Notes: generated by a model not told the origin, from the letters alone. Shown: positions 33,544-44,149, counted from the first letter of the stretch. The stretch: 64,000 nt of DNA from Dermacentor variabilis (GCF_050947875.1 NC_134570.1:239808584-239872583); one strand, 5' to 3'. A program made the numbers and translations.

Positions 33544-33735
33544 TGTATCGTAATCTGTATCTAATCTGCTCAGCATGCAGCGCGCTCTGTGTTCATGGCA
33601 CGATACGCCCCCATGTGATAAGGGCGTTACCCGCCTGTTCACAACGTGTATAAAACCAGTGCTGAATAAACGCTGGGTCTCACTTTTGCCCAGCAAGTGA
33701 CACACGACGTGTCGTCGTCTGCTCCACTCGATGCA
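33544..33735 (+). repeat. 5' LTR of the Gypsy element
   Basis: Starts TGTATCG and ends CGATGCA. A TATA box tataaaa (33649-33655) and an AATAAA (33665-33670) are within 25 bp of each other, so the R region is short. Confidence 0.95.
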
Positions 33736-33810
33736 TGGTGTCAGAAGTGGGATAGCATGGCAATGCACTTCCTGCACGACGCGTGAAGACCAGCGATCCT
33801 GTGGCGGAAA

Positions 33811-36800
33811 ATGGATTTCCTCAAAGCACCGGAGCCGCTCCTTACAACAGGCGACCTGCGCAAGAACTGGCAGCTCTTCAAACAAAGGTTTGAAATTTTT
33901 CTCACGGCGTCAGAGGTCGCAGAAAAGCCTCGGACTGAGTCCAAGAAGACAGCGTTGCTTTTGAGCGTCGCGGGCGCAGAGGCCATTGAAGTCTTTAACA
34001 CCTTCACGTTTGCAGCAGGCGAGAAGAACGACGACTATGCCACAGTGGTGAAAAAATTTGATGAGTATTGCATTGCACAGACCAATGAGGTTCACGAGAG
34101 GTATATGTTCAGGAGAAGAATCCAAGCTGCTGGCGAACCAGTGGAGCATTTCTTACGAGACCTGAAGAATCAAGCACGTGCTTGCAACTTTGGAGCTTTG
34201 GCGGAATCGATGGTCAGGGACCAAATTGTGTTCGGGATAAATGACGACACGGTACGTGAAAAGCTCCTCAGGGACAACAACTTGACCCTGCAGAAGGCAG
34301 AACAAGCCTGTAAAGCAGCTGAAGCATCAGCAACTCATAAGGAAATGTGGAACCAGGAACACCAAGTGCATCCTATCAGCAGGACTAGCACGAGCCGCGA
34401 AAACCGAGAACAGACACGTTATGACTGCCGAAACTGCGGCGGAAAACACTCCCCAAGAAGGTGCCCTGCTTTTGGAAAAACGTGCCGGAGATGTCAGCGG
34501 AAAAACCACTTTGCCAGATGTTGTAAAGCGACGGCAGTTGTTGGCGAGTTGCAAAGCGGCCAAGACGATTTCGAGATTCTCGACGTATCCGCAAAGAATG
34601 TGTCCAGCAAGCATGACTGGACGGTGGAAGTCCAAATCAAGAACGTGGCAGTTCAGTTAAAGGTTGACACGGGATCGCAGGCAAATTTGTTGCCTTATGG
34701 ATTATACGCCAAAATGAACCCACAGCCGCCCCTGTACCCCAGCAGCGCGATTTTACGCTCCTACGGCGGAGATGTAATCAAACACATTGGCGTCATGCGG
34801 GCCGAAGTCTCTTTAAATGGTTGCATTGCCATGCTGAGCTTTTTCGTGGCACGAAAGGGGCGCCAAGCAATCCTAGGACTTGAGGCGAGTGAACGCCTGG
34901 GACTGATTTCACGCGTGAACAGCGTGTCGCAAAACAGCTCTGAAGAAGTGGTTGCCAGCTTTCGTCACCTTTTCACTGGCACCGGCTGCGTCAAACGAGT
35001 ATACCACATGGTGCTTCGCAAGGACGCCACGCCAGTGGTTCAGAGACCTCGTCGAGTGCCACTGGCTTTAGAGGAGCCACTTCGGGAGGAGTTGTCACGT
35101 ATGGAACAAGCCGGAATAATTGCAAAAGTCACTGAGCCAACAGACTGGGTGAGTCCCCTTGTTATCGTACGAAAGAAAGACGGGAAGCTGCGAGTCTGCA
35201 TGGACCCCAGGAAAATAAATGAGTGCCTCAAGCGCGAGCACTACGCGATGCCGAGGCGGGAAGACATAGAGGCCGAGCTGGCCGGCGCAAGAGTATTCAC
35301 TCGCCTAGATGCAAACGCAGGGTTTCACCAAATTCCCTTAGATGACGAGACGTCTAGGATATGCACTTTTGCGACACCCTTCGGCCGCTATCGATTTTTG
35401 CGACTGCCTTTCGGAATATCATCAGCGTCCGAAGTATTTCAGCAAACCCTAAGTGAAATTTTTGACGCGCTTCCTGGCGTTAGAGTGTATGTCGATGACA
35501 TACTCGTGTGGGGCAATTCCCAACAAGAGCACGACCAACGTCTAAGATCAGCGCTAGAAGCGGCAGAACGTGCGGGCCTTACGTTCAATCCAGCAAAGTG
35601 CGAGTTTGGCGTTCAACAAATTGAATTCCTGGGCGACGTAATAAACGAAGAAGGAATCCGTCCAAATGCATCCCATGTTGAGTGCATGTTGCAGATGGCA
35701 CCCCCTAGTGATAAACTAGCAGTTCAACGCATGCTGGGTGTCGTGAACTATTTTGGAAAGTTTTTGCCAACACTAGCAGAAAGGACAACGCTTCTCAGAA
35801 GCTTGCTAAAAAAAGACACTGTTTTCGAATGGTCGGCAAATCACGAAAAAGAGTGGAGAGCGCTGTGCGACAGCCTTAGCAAGCAGCCCTTGCTATCAGT
35901 TTTTGACCCTGAAAAAGAAACCAGGTTATCATGCGATGCGTCACAAAACGGAATCGGTGCTGCCTTGCTGCAGTATCACAACGGTGCATGGAAACCGGTT
36001 GCGTACGCCTCCAGAGTGCTTACTGATACGCAGCAACGCTATTCACAAATTGAAAAGGAAGCAATGGCCATAGTTTTCGGCTGCGAGAAATTTCACCATT
36101 TCATGTATGGGCGGAAGGTTGTCGTTGAGACTGACCATCGTCCGTTGATCTCCATATCACAGAAGGCGATCGGTGACATGCCGCCAAGACTGCAGCGATT
36201 TTTTTTACGTCTGCTACGCTATGACATTTTAATGCATTATGTTCCAGGAAAACAGCTCCTACTGGCGGACATGCTGTCCAGGGCTTCCGTTAAGGGCGCA
36301 GCAGATAACGCAGACAACAACAACGACGACGTCGAAGTGCACGCAGTAAGTGTGGTTGATTCTCTTGTCAGCGAAACCATGTGGAAAGAACTGGCTTCCG
36401 AGACACGAAAGGACACGCAGCTCGCCGCTGTGCTAAAGCACCTGGAGAACGGGCAACCAATTGAAGGACCGTTCAAGCCTTTTGCCGCTGAGCTATCGGA
36501 AGTAAAAGGGGTTCTCTTGAAAGGCTGTAAGATTGTCATTCCGGCCAGTATGAGGCGCGATATGTTGGCCAGAACTCATCAAGGCCACATGGGAATTAAC
36601 AAGTGCAAAGAAAGGGCACGGCGCCTGGTGTTCTGGCCAGGAATGAACACTGATATCGAGACGTTTGCACAGGCATGTTCTGTATGTAAAACGTACGCTT
36701 ACAAGTTGCCGCAAGAGCCTTTGATTATGCGTCCGGTTCCAGACCAACCATGGTACCGCGTCGGCATGGACATTTTTAGCCACGCAGGTCGGTCCTACTT

Positions 36801-37647
36801 GTGTGTTTATGATGCCCTATCGAATTTTCCCGAAGTCCAACAGCTCGTAGACACTTCAGCAAAAACTACTGTAGATGCAGCAAGTGCCATATTTTCCAGA
36901 TATGGCATACCTGTAGAGGTATGCACTGATAACGGGCCTCAATTTTCCAGTAGAGATTTTGCCATGTTCTCAAAAGTGTACGATTTCAAACACGTGACCT
37001 CAAGCCCGTATTTTCCCCGCTCCAACGGACTCGCCGAAAAGGGGGTACAAGTAGTCAAGAGAATCTTGAAGAAAACAACTGAAGCTAAACAAGACTTTTG
37101 GCTTGGTCTTCTCGCTTACAGGTCAACTCCACTGGAATGCGGCTGGTCACCAGCCGAAATATTACAGGGACGCTCGCTGCGAACAACTCTACCAACCGTT
37201 CAGGTCGGACAAAGCCGGCGGGTTGACAAACGCCAGCAAACAGACTACTCAAGAGGGCCACTCGCACCGCTCAACAACGGCGAAACGGTCAGAATAAAAG
37301 ACAGCTCATCATGGAGAAGAAAGGCTCGGGTTCTTCAGTCGTCTGGTCAACCAAGGTCATACGTTGTCATGACTGAAGACGGGCAACTCTTGCGACGCAA
37401 CCGCGAGCATCTACTGCCAACCAGAGAATCTTTTCGCCTTAGCGGTCCTCCTCACGACGACGGTGTTTTTCAAGAATACGCTGCCCCTGCCAGCACACAA
37501 CACGACCCAGAGGCGGCGCAAAACCCAAACAGCACAGCGAGCATTGTGCCGACAGTTCCGCAACAAGCAGCTGCTCCAAGGACTACAAGACAACGCAGAC
37601 CACCCCGGCGCTTAATGTATGACGCGAACTTTCAACAAGTGCCGTGA
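33811..37647 (+). CDS. Gypsy Gag-Pol polyprotein
   Basis: 1278 residues in one frame. Gag core, about residues 1-190; two zinc knuckles of CCHC type around 206-240 (CRNCGGKH and CRRCQRKNH); aspartic protease with DTGS at 286-289; RT with YVDD at 560-563; RNase H with DAS near 708 and TDHRPL; integrase with an HHCC segment from about 924 and the D, D, E residues near 986, 1040 and 1076. It provides all steps of LTR retrotransposition: particle, cleavage, copying and integration. Gag and Pol are fused without frameshift or stop. ATG at 33811 is the first in frame after the primer-binding region. Confidence 0.95.
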   Translation: MDFLKAPEPLLTTGDLRKNWQLFKQRFEIFLTASEVAEKPRTESKKTALLLSVAGAEAIEVFNTFTFAAGEKNDDYATVVKKFDEYCIAQTNEVHERYMFRRRIQAAGEPVEHFLRDLKNQARACNFGALAESMVRDQIVFGINDDTVREKLLRDNNLTLQKAEQACKAAEASATHKEMWNQEHQVHPISRTSTSRENREQTRYDCRNCGGKHSPRRCPAFGKTCRRCQRKNHFARCCKATAVVGELQSGQDDFEILDVSAKNVSSKHDWTVEVQIKNVAVQLKVDTGSQANLLPYGLYAKMNPQPPLYPSSAILRSYGGDVIKHIGVMRAEVSLNGCIAMLSFFVARKGRQAILGLEASERLGLISRVNSVSQNSSEEVVASFRHLFTGTGCVKRVYHMVLRKDATPVVQRPRRVPLALEEPLREELSRMEQAGIIAKVTEPTDWVSPLVIVRKKDGKLRVCMDPRKINECLKREHYAMPRREDIEAELAGARVFTRLDANAGFHQIPLDDETSRICTFATPFGRYRFLRLPFGISSASEVFQQTLSEIFDALPGVRVYVDDILVWGNSQQEHDQRLRSALEAAERAGLTFNPAKCEFGVQQIEFLGDVINEEGIRPNASHVECMLQMAPPSDKLAVQRMLGVVNYFGKFLPTLAERTTLLRSLLKKDTVFEWSANHEKEWRALCDSLSKQPLLSVFDPEKETRLSCDASQNGIGAALLQYHNGAWKPVAYASRVLTDTQQRYSQIEKEAMAIVFGCEKFHHFMYGRKVVVETDHRPLISISQKAIGDMPPRLQRFFLRLLRYDILMHYVPGKQLLLADMLSRASVKGAADNADNNNDDVEVHAVSVVDSLVSETMWKELASETRKDTQLAAVLKHLENGQPIEGPFKPFAAELSEVKGVLLKGCKIVIPASMRRDMLARTHQGHMGINKCKERARRLVFWPGMNTDIETFAQACSVCKTYAYKLPQEPLIMRPVPDQPWYRVGMDIFSHAGRSYLCVYDALSNFPEVQQLVDTSAKTTVDAASAIFSRYGIPVEVCTDNGPQFSSRDFAMFSKVYDFKHVTSSPYFPRSNGLAEKGVQVVKRILKKTTEAKQDFWLGLLAYRSTPLECGWSPAEILQGRSLRTTLPTVQVGQSRRVDKRQQTDYSRGPLAPLNNGETVRIKDSSSWRRKARVLQSSGQPRSYVVMTEDGQLLRRNREHLLPTRESFRLSGPPHDDGVFQEYAAPASTQHDPEAAQNPNSTASIVPTVPQQAAAPRTTRQRRPPRRLMYDANFQQVP

Positions 37648-37775
37648 CTGTATTCAGTGCTCTGATCTTTGCTGTAGTTTTGGATGTGCAGTGATTCTTT
37701 AACTTTCTTTTTGTTCTCCCGAGCTAAAAGCGCTCCTTGTCCTAAGTTTTTTTTTTTTTTCGTTACGAAGGGGGA

Positions 37776-37967
37776 TGTATCGTAATCTGTATCTAATCTG
37801 CTCAGCATGCAGCGCGCTCTGTGTTCATGGCACGATACGCCCCCATGTGATAAGGGCGTTACCCGCCTGTTCACAACGTGTATAAAACCAGTGCTGAATA
37901 AACGCTGGGTCTCACTTTTGCCCAGCAAGTGACACACGACGTGTCGTCGTCTGCTCCACTCGATGCA
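37776..37967 (+). repeat. 3' LTR of the Gypsy element
   Basis: 192 bp, by eye identical to the LTR at 33544-33735, directly after the polypurine tract. Confidence 0.95.
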
Positions 37968-38165
37968 CAAGCCTTGAGGTGGCGCCACCATCGAAACGAC
38001 AGCAGCGCACCGCCGGCGGCGGTAAACAATATCACAACTAAGCCTTTTAATGTAATTTTATTGTAAAACAAATAACCCCAAGACGTTGAAATAATCAGCT
38101 TTCAACGTAAGTTATTAGCAGGTACAATGTAGATTATCTGAAAAGTGTAAGTGTTTGTCCGCGTG

Positions 38166-38297
38166 ATGGAGTCGTCAGCGGCGAACAAGCGTCAGGAGCA
38201 GACGACGGCAGCAGACGACCTGAAAGTTTTGGCAGAACCGCTGGAAGCGAGCTGGATGCCTTCTAATGCCGCCCAATTATCATGTGCACTGCTGTGA
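38166..38297 (+). promoter_or_regulatory. Overlapping upstream ORF of the THAP gene
   Basis: A 43-codon frame starting at ATG 38166 ends at TGA 38295-38297, 32 nt inside the THAP coding region, which is in another frame. If transcribed, it could lower translation of the THAP start at 38266. A one-base sequence error that fuses the two frames is an alternative. Confidence 0.4.
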
Positions 38298-41200
38298 AAA
38301 ATGGTGCAACAGTTCCGGCTACAAGGGTGCGAACCGTTTCTTCAATGTTCCTGCGGATCACAGGTACGTGCGTCCACATCCGTTTCTATGACTGTCGCGT
38401 AATTTATGCGAAGCAAAAGTAAGCGCGCCATTACGCAACAAAACCGTTATTTGAAACAGTTACAGGCTGTGTGTCGTGTCAACGAGTGTAGCAATATTTA
38501 TTTTATTCTTGCTTTTAGTCTGCTTTTCGGCAAATACACAGGAGGCGGTTGAAAGCAAATTAAATCTCAATGTGCTGATTCGGGCGTGCCAAAGACACGT
38601 GAATAGCATTTGTCTGACGGCGAAAATGACTTTTATGCGAGACACTTGGTCGTTTGTTATATTTCTGCCCGTATTCTTTGTAAGACGCAGCTTTCCGCAT
38701 AAGTGGCACTTGAAGTGACTCGCCTTAAGTTGAGTGCTTCTGCAGACTGTAAACAAGCGGATATGTTACACAAGTAGCTACATTAGCAGGCGTGGTTTTA
38801 ACGCATCTTTAGTGAAAGCCCTGACGATTTCCCAGTCTGTTTACTCACTGCCATGGTAGATGTATGCGCTAATTCTGGAATACTGTTTTGATGTATGTTG
38901 TACATATAGAGAGGACAATTAATTGTATGTGACGAAATGATCGGTTCCGGGGTTGCGTTGCCTCGAAGGCACCAATACTCGATTTCTCGAGGCCGCAAAA
39001 TTTACTCACGCGCGCGCGGCACGGCGGTCCTTCACTGGGCGAGCCGGCGTTGTAAAAGCACGCAGGTCTGGGAGAATCCTTCAAAGCGCCGGAGGCCGCG
39101 CCAAGCGGAAGAGCGGTCCGGCCCACGTTTTATGGGCACGTTTTCGTTACTAGTAGTTATGTTTAATAAGTTACGTACGATCAGCTTTTTTTCCATCTCT
39201 TTTTTAAATACATTCGTTAAGTTACAGGATAAGCATACTTAATGAAAAATTTTGCATGTTTGGCTAATTAAAACTTATCATACAGATATCAAATAATATA
39301 GGTAGTCATTAGCATACGGCATTTTCCTGCATTAAACTGTCATGCGCTTCACATTCCAAGCTGTAGCTTTTCTTGTATAAGTAGTGTAGAACGCAGAAGT
39401 GCTAAACAGAACAAATGATCAGCTTCGTTTCTTATCATTTCAGATTGGAAGCCTGGCTTCAGTGTGCTAACAGGCCGGATCTTTTGATCAAATCAAGGAG
39501 CCAAATACTTGGAACATTTGTGCTCTGCTGCAAACACTTCACACGGGATTGCTTCACAAGTGATACCTGCACAAGGCTCACACGAGGAGCAGTCCGCTCT
39601 GTGGAGGCCCTTGGTGGCACCCGGGTGAACATAATTTATCATTCAACAACTATACCTGAGGAGTCCTTTGGTAACGCCAGTATAACTGTGTGTAATGTAT
39701 TCGAGTATGTGAATGTGAATATCTTTTTTTATTGCAGACTTTTTCAAAGATGTCTTGCAAGAAAGCAAGCCTCTTATTAAAAAAAAAAGAAGATTCCATC
39801 CTAAGCAGAGTGAGTTATTTTTTAAAATGTGCCAAAGCAAATTTGCAAAGCACAGAGGAATGATCTACTTCATTATTTCTTTGTTCATGAAAGCTTGCGC
39901 TAGATGCACCAGCGAATAGTTCTCTGTGGTACAGTTCTTTTTTCTCTTTTTTGCAGACATGCTACAAAAAGACAACTCTCTGCATGACCATGGTAAGCAT
40001 CCGCTATTAGTTTATGCAGCGTTAATACGCCTGATGATAAATTGACAGGGCTGTGAATGGGGTTGACAGGGCTCACTGCCCTGTCAACCCCCTTCACAAG
40101 TATTGAACAGTATTTTGTCAATGCAGACTACTGCCGAGCGCCTGTGGCACTGGAATGGCAAGGCGCAGACGCAAACAAAAGTTTTCATCAAGGTAACGTG
40201 GCTGCATGTTACATTCTACATTTCGAAAACTAAGCGGAAAAAATTTTATTGGCAATTGAAATAGTACCTTAGCCTCATCAGCATTAGTGGCTGTTGACTC
40301 CTGCGGTGTAGTTACTTTCCTCACAGGTGTAACTGACTTTTTATGGAAAACACGGGGAAGGCGGGAGGTGGAAATTCAAGATGATGAACGAGAACAAGGT
40401 GAAAGCAGGAGCCAATGTTTCGACAAGTGGACTTTTCTTCAATGCCCTGAAGAAGGCAAATCCACTTGTCGAAACGTTGGCTCCTGCATTTACCTTGTTC
40501 TCGTTTTGTTCGCTAATTTTTATGACTCTAACGAATGCCACTGCAATAGGGTAACCAAATAGTTTCGTGAATCCAAAGTTGCAGCTTCAATACTTAGGCA
40601 TATCAAGCTTACTGCAAAACATTAAGTTACAAAGTACCTGCATGTAGGAACACCCATTCTTTAAAGCCACTATGTTGCACTGCTCCCTCACCACCATTTT
40701 GCCGAAAGGCTTTTTCTTGCACAACAAGCCACTGGCCAATTCTACATATTTCAGATGGTAGCTGTAGTGTTGCCTCATAATATTTCTTTACTCTCAATTT
40801 CACCGTGACATAGAATCTAAAAGAAGCATTTTTCTCCGCAGATAATGCTCAGCTTCACAGCAGTGGAGGAGAGGACGACAATTGCCCCTCTGGTAAGTTT
40901 TCCTTCACTTTTTAGAATGGTTAGCATGTAAACAGGTTCTCTCTTTGTTCCCGAGACCTCAGTCACCTAGGTGTATTTCATAGCAGTGTTTTGCCACTGC
41001 AGTCATTGCCCTGCATGAGTGCAAGATGCATACAGCAAAAGAAGAAGTTGTGATATGCAAGTGGAAATCATGCTAACAGAAGTTTCGTCGTTCAGCTATA
41101 TATGCGAAAAAAGTATGAAGCTTGTTTCACAACAGAACTTGTTTATTGTATTCGCAATAAAGTACTATACAACCTCCGCTTGTGTGTTTCATTTGTTTTT

Positions 41201-42064
41201 TGTACTTTGAAGATGACGACTTGGCCACAACAGCCACGCCCCTGTTATCGGAGCCAGTCGACCTGACAGATGAACGTAAGTGCACTCATAGTTTGCACGT
41301 TGCTCTACTGTATATCCTAGAGTTTAAAAAAGGCACTTAAACACAAACTACCGCACACTGAAAGAATATGCCCACTTGATCAAGGTGGGCTACTATACCA
41401 TGGGTATAAGTTTGCTGTAACAAAAATACAGTTCTTAAAAATTATTCTAGAATCCTTACACATTCAAATAAAGTGTCCCTATAAGAATGTGCCAGCAATA
41501 CATAAAATTGAGGAGCTTACTTAATTGGATGACAATATAAGCGGGGTGATGAAAGTGAGTATTTATATAGCCTCCTGGTGTAGGTCATTCGATTTGTTAA
41601 AGAAATGTCAAACGTTTCATAGAATTCAGATATAACAGCATATAAGGCTTGCTTTTGTTACTTCTAAACATTGCATGTTGTAAATTTAAATAATGAATCT
41701 TGATAACATAGGTGAAAAATAGATACAGTAGCAGAATTCCTTTTGCACTACAACAACAATTTCAAGTGCACTCAGACTGCGCCGTGGGACATCATGCACC
41801 AAACATTTCCTATATCTCATCAAAGGGGCTCCTTCCCCGGCTTGTTCCTGTGGCCTGTGACGATGAGGATGTTCGCCATCTAGTCCTCGAATATACGATA
41901 TGCAAGGACCGCAGCTAGAACAGCAGCTAGACTCCCTTGATCCTCACCGGCCTTTCTCACTCGCAAAATTGCTGGGCCCATGGCCATCGAAAATAGCACA
42001 GCGAGAAGAATTGAATGCACTTAAACATTTTTATGAAGAAACAGGCATCCTTAACAAATACTAG
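38266..42064 (+). CDS. THAP-domain zinc-finger protein, eight predicted exons
   Basis: Predicted join: 38266-38363, 39444-39670, 39738-39809, 39957-39992, 40127-40192, 40842-40892, 41213-41275 and a last exon ending at TAG 42062-42064 (start about 41868, uncertain). About 269 residues. Exons 1 and 2 build the DNA-binding C2CH THAP finger: C10 and C14 (HCCEKWCNSSGYKG), RFFNVP, W37, C61 and H64 (LCCKHF), then TRLTRGAV. The C14-to-C61 gap fits the family. Exon 3 carries a basic KKKRR likely nuclear signal. Later exons are acidic and low complexity. Exon lengths 3-7 are multiples of three and each ends in phase 1 with a GT donor and pyrimidine-AG acceptor. It is probably a nuclear sequence-specific DNA-binding protein. 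No P-element transposase core is seen, so it is a host gene rather than a transposon. Confidence 0.8.
40044..40103. repeat. Short hairpin in THAP intron 4
   Basis: gggctgtgaatggggttgac and its complement (gtcaacccccttcaca) form a stem of about 24 bp with a small loop. It ends about 25 nt before the exon-5 acceptor at 40126. Confidence 0.6.
40383..40510. mobile_element. Fold-back element with TCGAAACGTTGGC core, in THAP intron 5
   Basis: Arms 40387-40431 and 40461-40505 are near-perfect reverse complements with a 29-bp loop containing cctgaagaaggc. The right arm carries tcgaaacgttggc (40469-40481). The same 13-mer occurs inverted at 61481-61493 next to another gaag-type loop. Confidence 0.75.
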
Positions 42065-42459
42065 GTATTGCACTGAATAATCACACGATGTTACTATAGC
42101 GTTATTCTATTATTCGTAATTATTAGGGCTTGTATATTACGTGTTATACATTTTCTTGGATGTGAAATATTTTTACACTGTGTAATTCCTCATCTGTTTA
42201 TATGCTCATCGAAGTCTACATCACGGCCGTTTGTGTGTGTTTGTGACTTTGTTTACGAACTGATTGTGGTACAACTTGCACTTGACTTTTATACTCTTAT
42301 GGTCATGGTCGAATAGGACTGTGTTGAGGATTTCTGACCGTATGAAGTGATTTCTTTTCATTTCCCTACATATGTTTTATATTATTGTTTCTACTATGAA
42401 AAAAGGAGTAGCCGCCGCCATTATCAGGTGACTACGTCTCTTTCTTTTATTTCCATTTC

Positions 42460-42465
42460 AATAAA
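42460..42465 (+). other. Possible polyadenylation signal of the THAP gene
   Basis: AATAAA about 396 nt after the predicted stop codon, in an AT-rich 3' region. Confidence 0.45.
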
Positions 42466-42469
42466 TACA

Positions 42470-43227
42470 CCCAAGGGGAGGCCTGGGGAGGCCCGGCCCC
42501 CCTTCGAAATTAATCGGCATAACCCAACCCCCCTCCCCGCCTAAGCCACCACTCCTAGCACACATCCCTACAGCGCCGCCAAATCAATCTTGAGACTTGA
42601 GAGTTGTTATTCGGCGGTGAACATTTTGTTGCCTTTTTTACTGTTTTTGGATGGCGGTAATCGGTATCTCCTGGGGTGTGAAGGCCAGTTTCCTCATCGA
42701 TTCGGTGCCCTATCGATTAACCAGAGATGCGTTCAGTTGTCACCATCTATGCAATGGTCACGCGCATCGCTGTTGCTTCTTTAGTTCAATCTTGTTTGTT
42801 TAGACTGATCCAGGGACCAGGAAAAGGATGCGGTTAGTAGTCAGCTGGTCTGTATGCTCGAGGAAGGAGTTGCGGCCGGAGAAGACGCCAGTTGCGTTAA
42901 ACTTTTCCTTTTGCTGCACTATTTCCTCGAGTCACGGCTCGCCGCGACGCTGGCAGATCGGCGGAAGTAAATGCCCGTGATACGGGTTAGATACGGTGGA
43001 AAATAAGATATTACGGAACAGCGTCCACGGTCACATCCTGCAATAATCTTTAAACCCATAAGCAATATGTCTGTCACCCGTTACCTCGTCTGGTATTTCC
43101 CTAATTGTACAGCATTTTTCGTGCCAAATTGGCAACTAGAAACAAGAGTCCAAGGAGTTGAGAAACTAAGTGATCTACTAAGAGACAGAACAGAGGCAAC
43201 AGCCAGACAGGAATGAAAAACGAAAAT
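42470..43227. other. No gene recognised
   Basis: Starts with a G/C-rich stretch (ggggaggcctggggaggccc), then mixed sequence with small open frames. No domain or splice pairs. Confidence 0.3.
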
Positions 43228-43408
43228 TAACAAATTTAACAGGGATAGGCGGGCTAGTTGGTGGTTGATATTGGAATGCATCATGTAACCGCGCAAACAA
43301 CAAGGGACAAAGAAGGAAACACACAAGATCCGGGCCTGTCTTGTGTGTTTCCTTCTTTGTCCCTTGTTGTTTGCGCGGTTACGTGATGCATTTCAATAAC
43401 AAATTTAA
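43228..43408 (-). mobile_element. Fold-back element, copy 3, with 12-bp target-site duplication
   Basis: Element 43240-43396 lies between perfect 12-bp repeats taacaaatttaa (43228-43239, 43397-43408). Arms 43274-43328 and 43339-43393 are almost perfect complements. On the minus strand the shared tail accaactagcccgcc follows the arms (43250-43264 region). Its arms differ in sequence from those of copies 1 and 2. Confidence 0.85.
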
Positions 43409-44102
43409 TTGTTGTTTGTAAAAAAATTAATGGAATAATTGTTGTTTGTAAAATAATTAATGGACCAACATCTTTTTATTTAAAGAGGAAATAGAGAAAG
43501 CGCCGCCGAAAGTGGAGAATAATTCCGTGTGTTTTGAATGATGCTTCTACAGTTACCAGTCGAGCCGCCTGACCTCTCTGCTTTTCTTATGTGGGTGTTT
43601 TTCCAACTTTCCCCGTTGGGCGTCGTGCGTCTAGAACCGCAGCGTCCTGTACTCTGTGCGGTTGCACGGGACTGGTGGCCACGAATCGTTACACAAATAA
43701 CAATACGAGTCGGTTTTGGCACTTGGTAGAGCACTAAACGAGGGATCCAAAAGAAATGTGATTGCTCCGCAAATATATATTTTTCTATAATTCGTTCAGA
43801 TCTGATTAAAAAAAACGCTATTAGAAATCTTTGTTTTACACTTCCACTTGTTTACGTGGAGCCCTATAGACCAGGACACGGAAAAGAATTGAGTGCCGCC
43901 ATTTTCAAAGCACGGTGGCGCCACCAGCTGCTCCAACGGCTCCGAGCTGCCAAGCGAGGCGACAGCACACAGACGCAGCGCTTGCGCTGCTTGCGCTTTG
44001 CCATTTCTTTCAAGTTCTCACAAAGGACGGGATGGTGAATTTTAGCTAACGAGTTTAGTTAGTGAACTTCAGCTTCGCGGCAAGATTGTGCTGCAAATCG
44101 GA
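43409..44102. other. No gene recognised; small tandem repeat
   Basis: 43410-43470 has two copies of a 30-bp AT-rich unit (ttgttgtttgtaaa, attaatgga). 43860-44100 is GC-richer and could be the promoter of the exon proposed at 44103. Confidence 0.3.
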
Positions 44103-44148
44103 ATGGCTGTGCCAAGCGGAGCGTCCGCAGACAGAGCGGATCGTTCGG
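44103..44148 (+). CDS. Candidate first coding exon of an unknown gene
   Basis: ATG at 44103 reads MAVPSGASADRADRS and then meets a strong donor (cgg then gtaagt at 44149). The upstream 200 bp are GC-rich. No downstream exon was identified, so the gene is hypothetical. An unrelated ATG with a short frame at 44990 was not linked to it. Confidence 0.25.
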
Positions 44149-44149
44149 G

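Larger units (their letters stand above)
33539..37972 (+). mobile_element. Complete Ty3/Gypsy LTR retrotransposon
   Basis: Flanked by a perfect 5-bp duplication caagc (33539-33543 and 37968-37972). Two 192-bp LTRs (33544-33735, 37776-37967) look identical by eye. The interior has a likely primer-binding region (tggtgtcagaagtggga, from 33736), one open gag-pol frame and a polypurine tract (gaaggggga, ending 37775). There is no envelope frame. Identical LTRs, an exact target duplication and an unbroken polyprotein show a recent insertion by a probably autonomous element. Confidence 0.95.

Noticed and set aside
33544..37967. Endogenous retrovirus with envelope
   Set aside because: After the pol stop at 37645-37647 only about 130 bp remain before the LTR; there is no third frame.
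41712..41918. Open frame MKNRYSSRIPF as an alternative last THAP exon
   Set aside because: It does not fit the phase left by exon 7 and has no good acceptor; the frame ending at 42064 fits better.
38266..42064. THAP-bearing P-element transposase
   Set aside because: No RNase H-like transposase core or terminal inverted repeats; small spliced exons with a poly-A signal fit a host gene.
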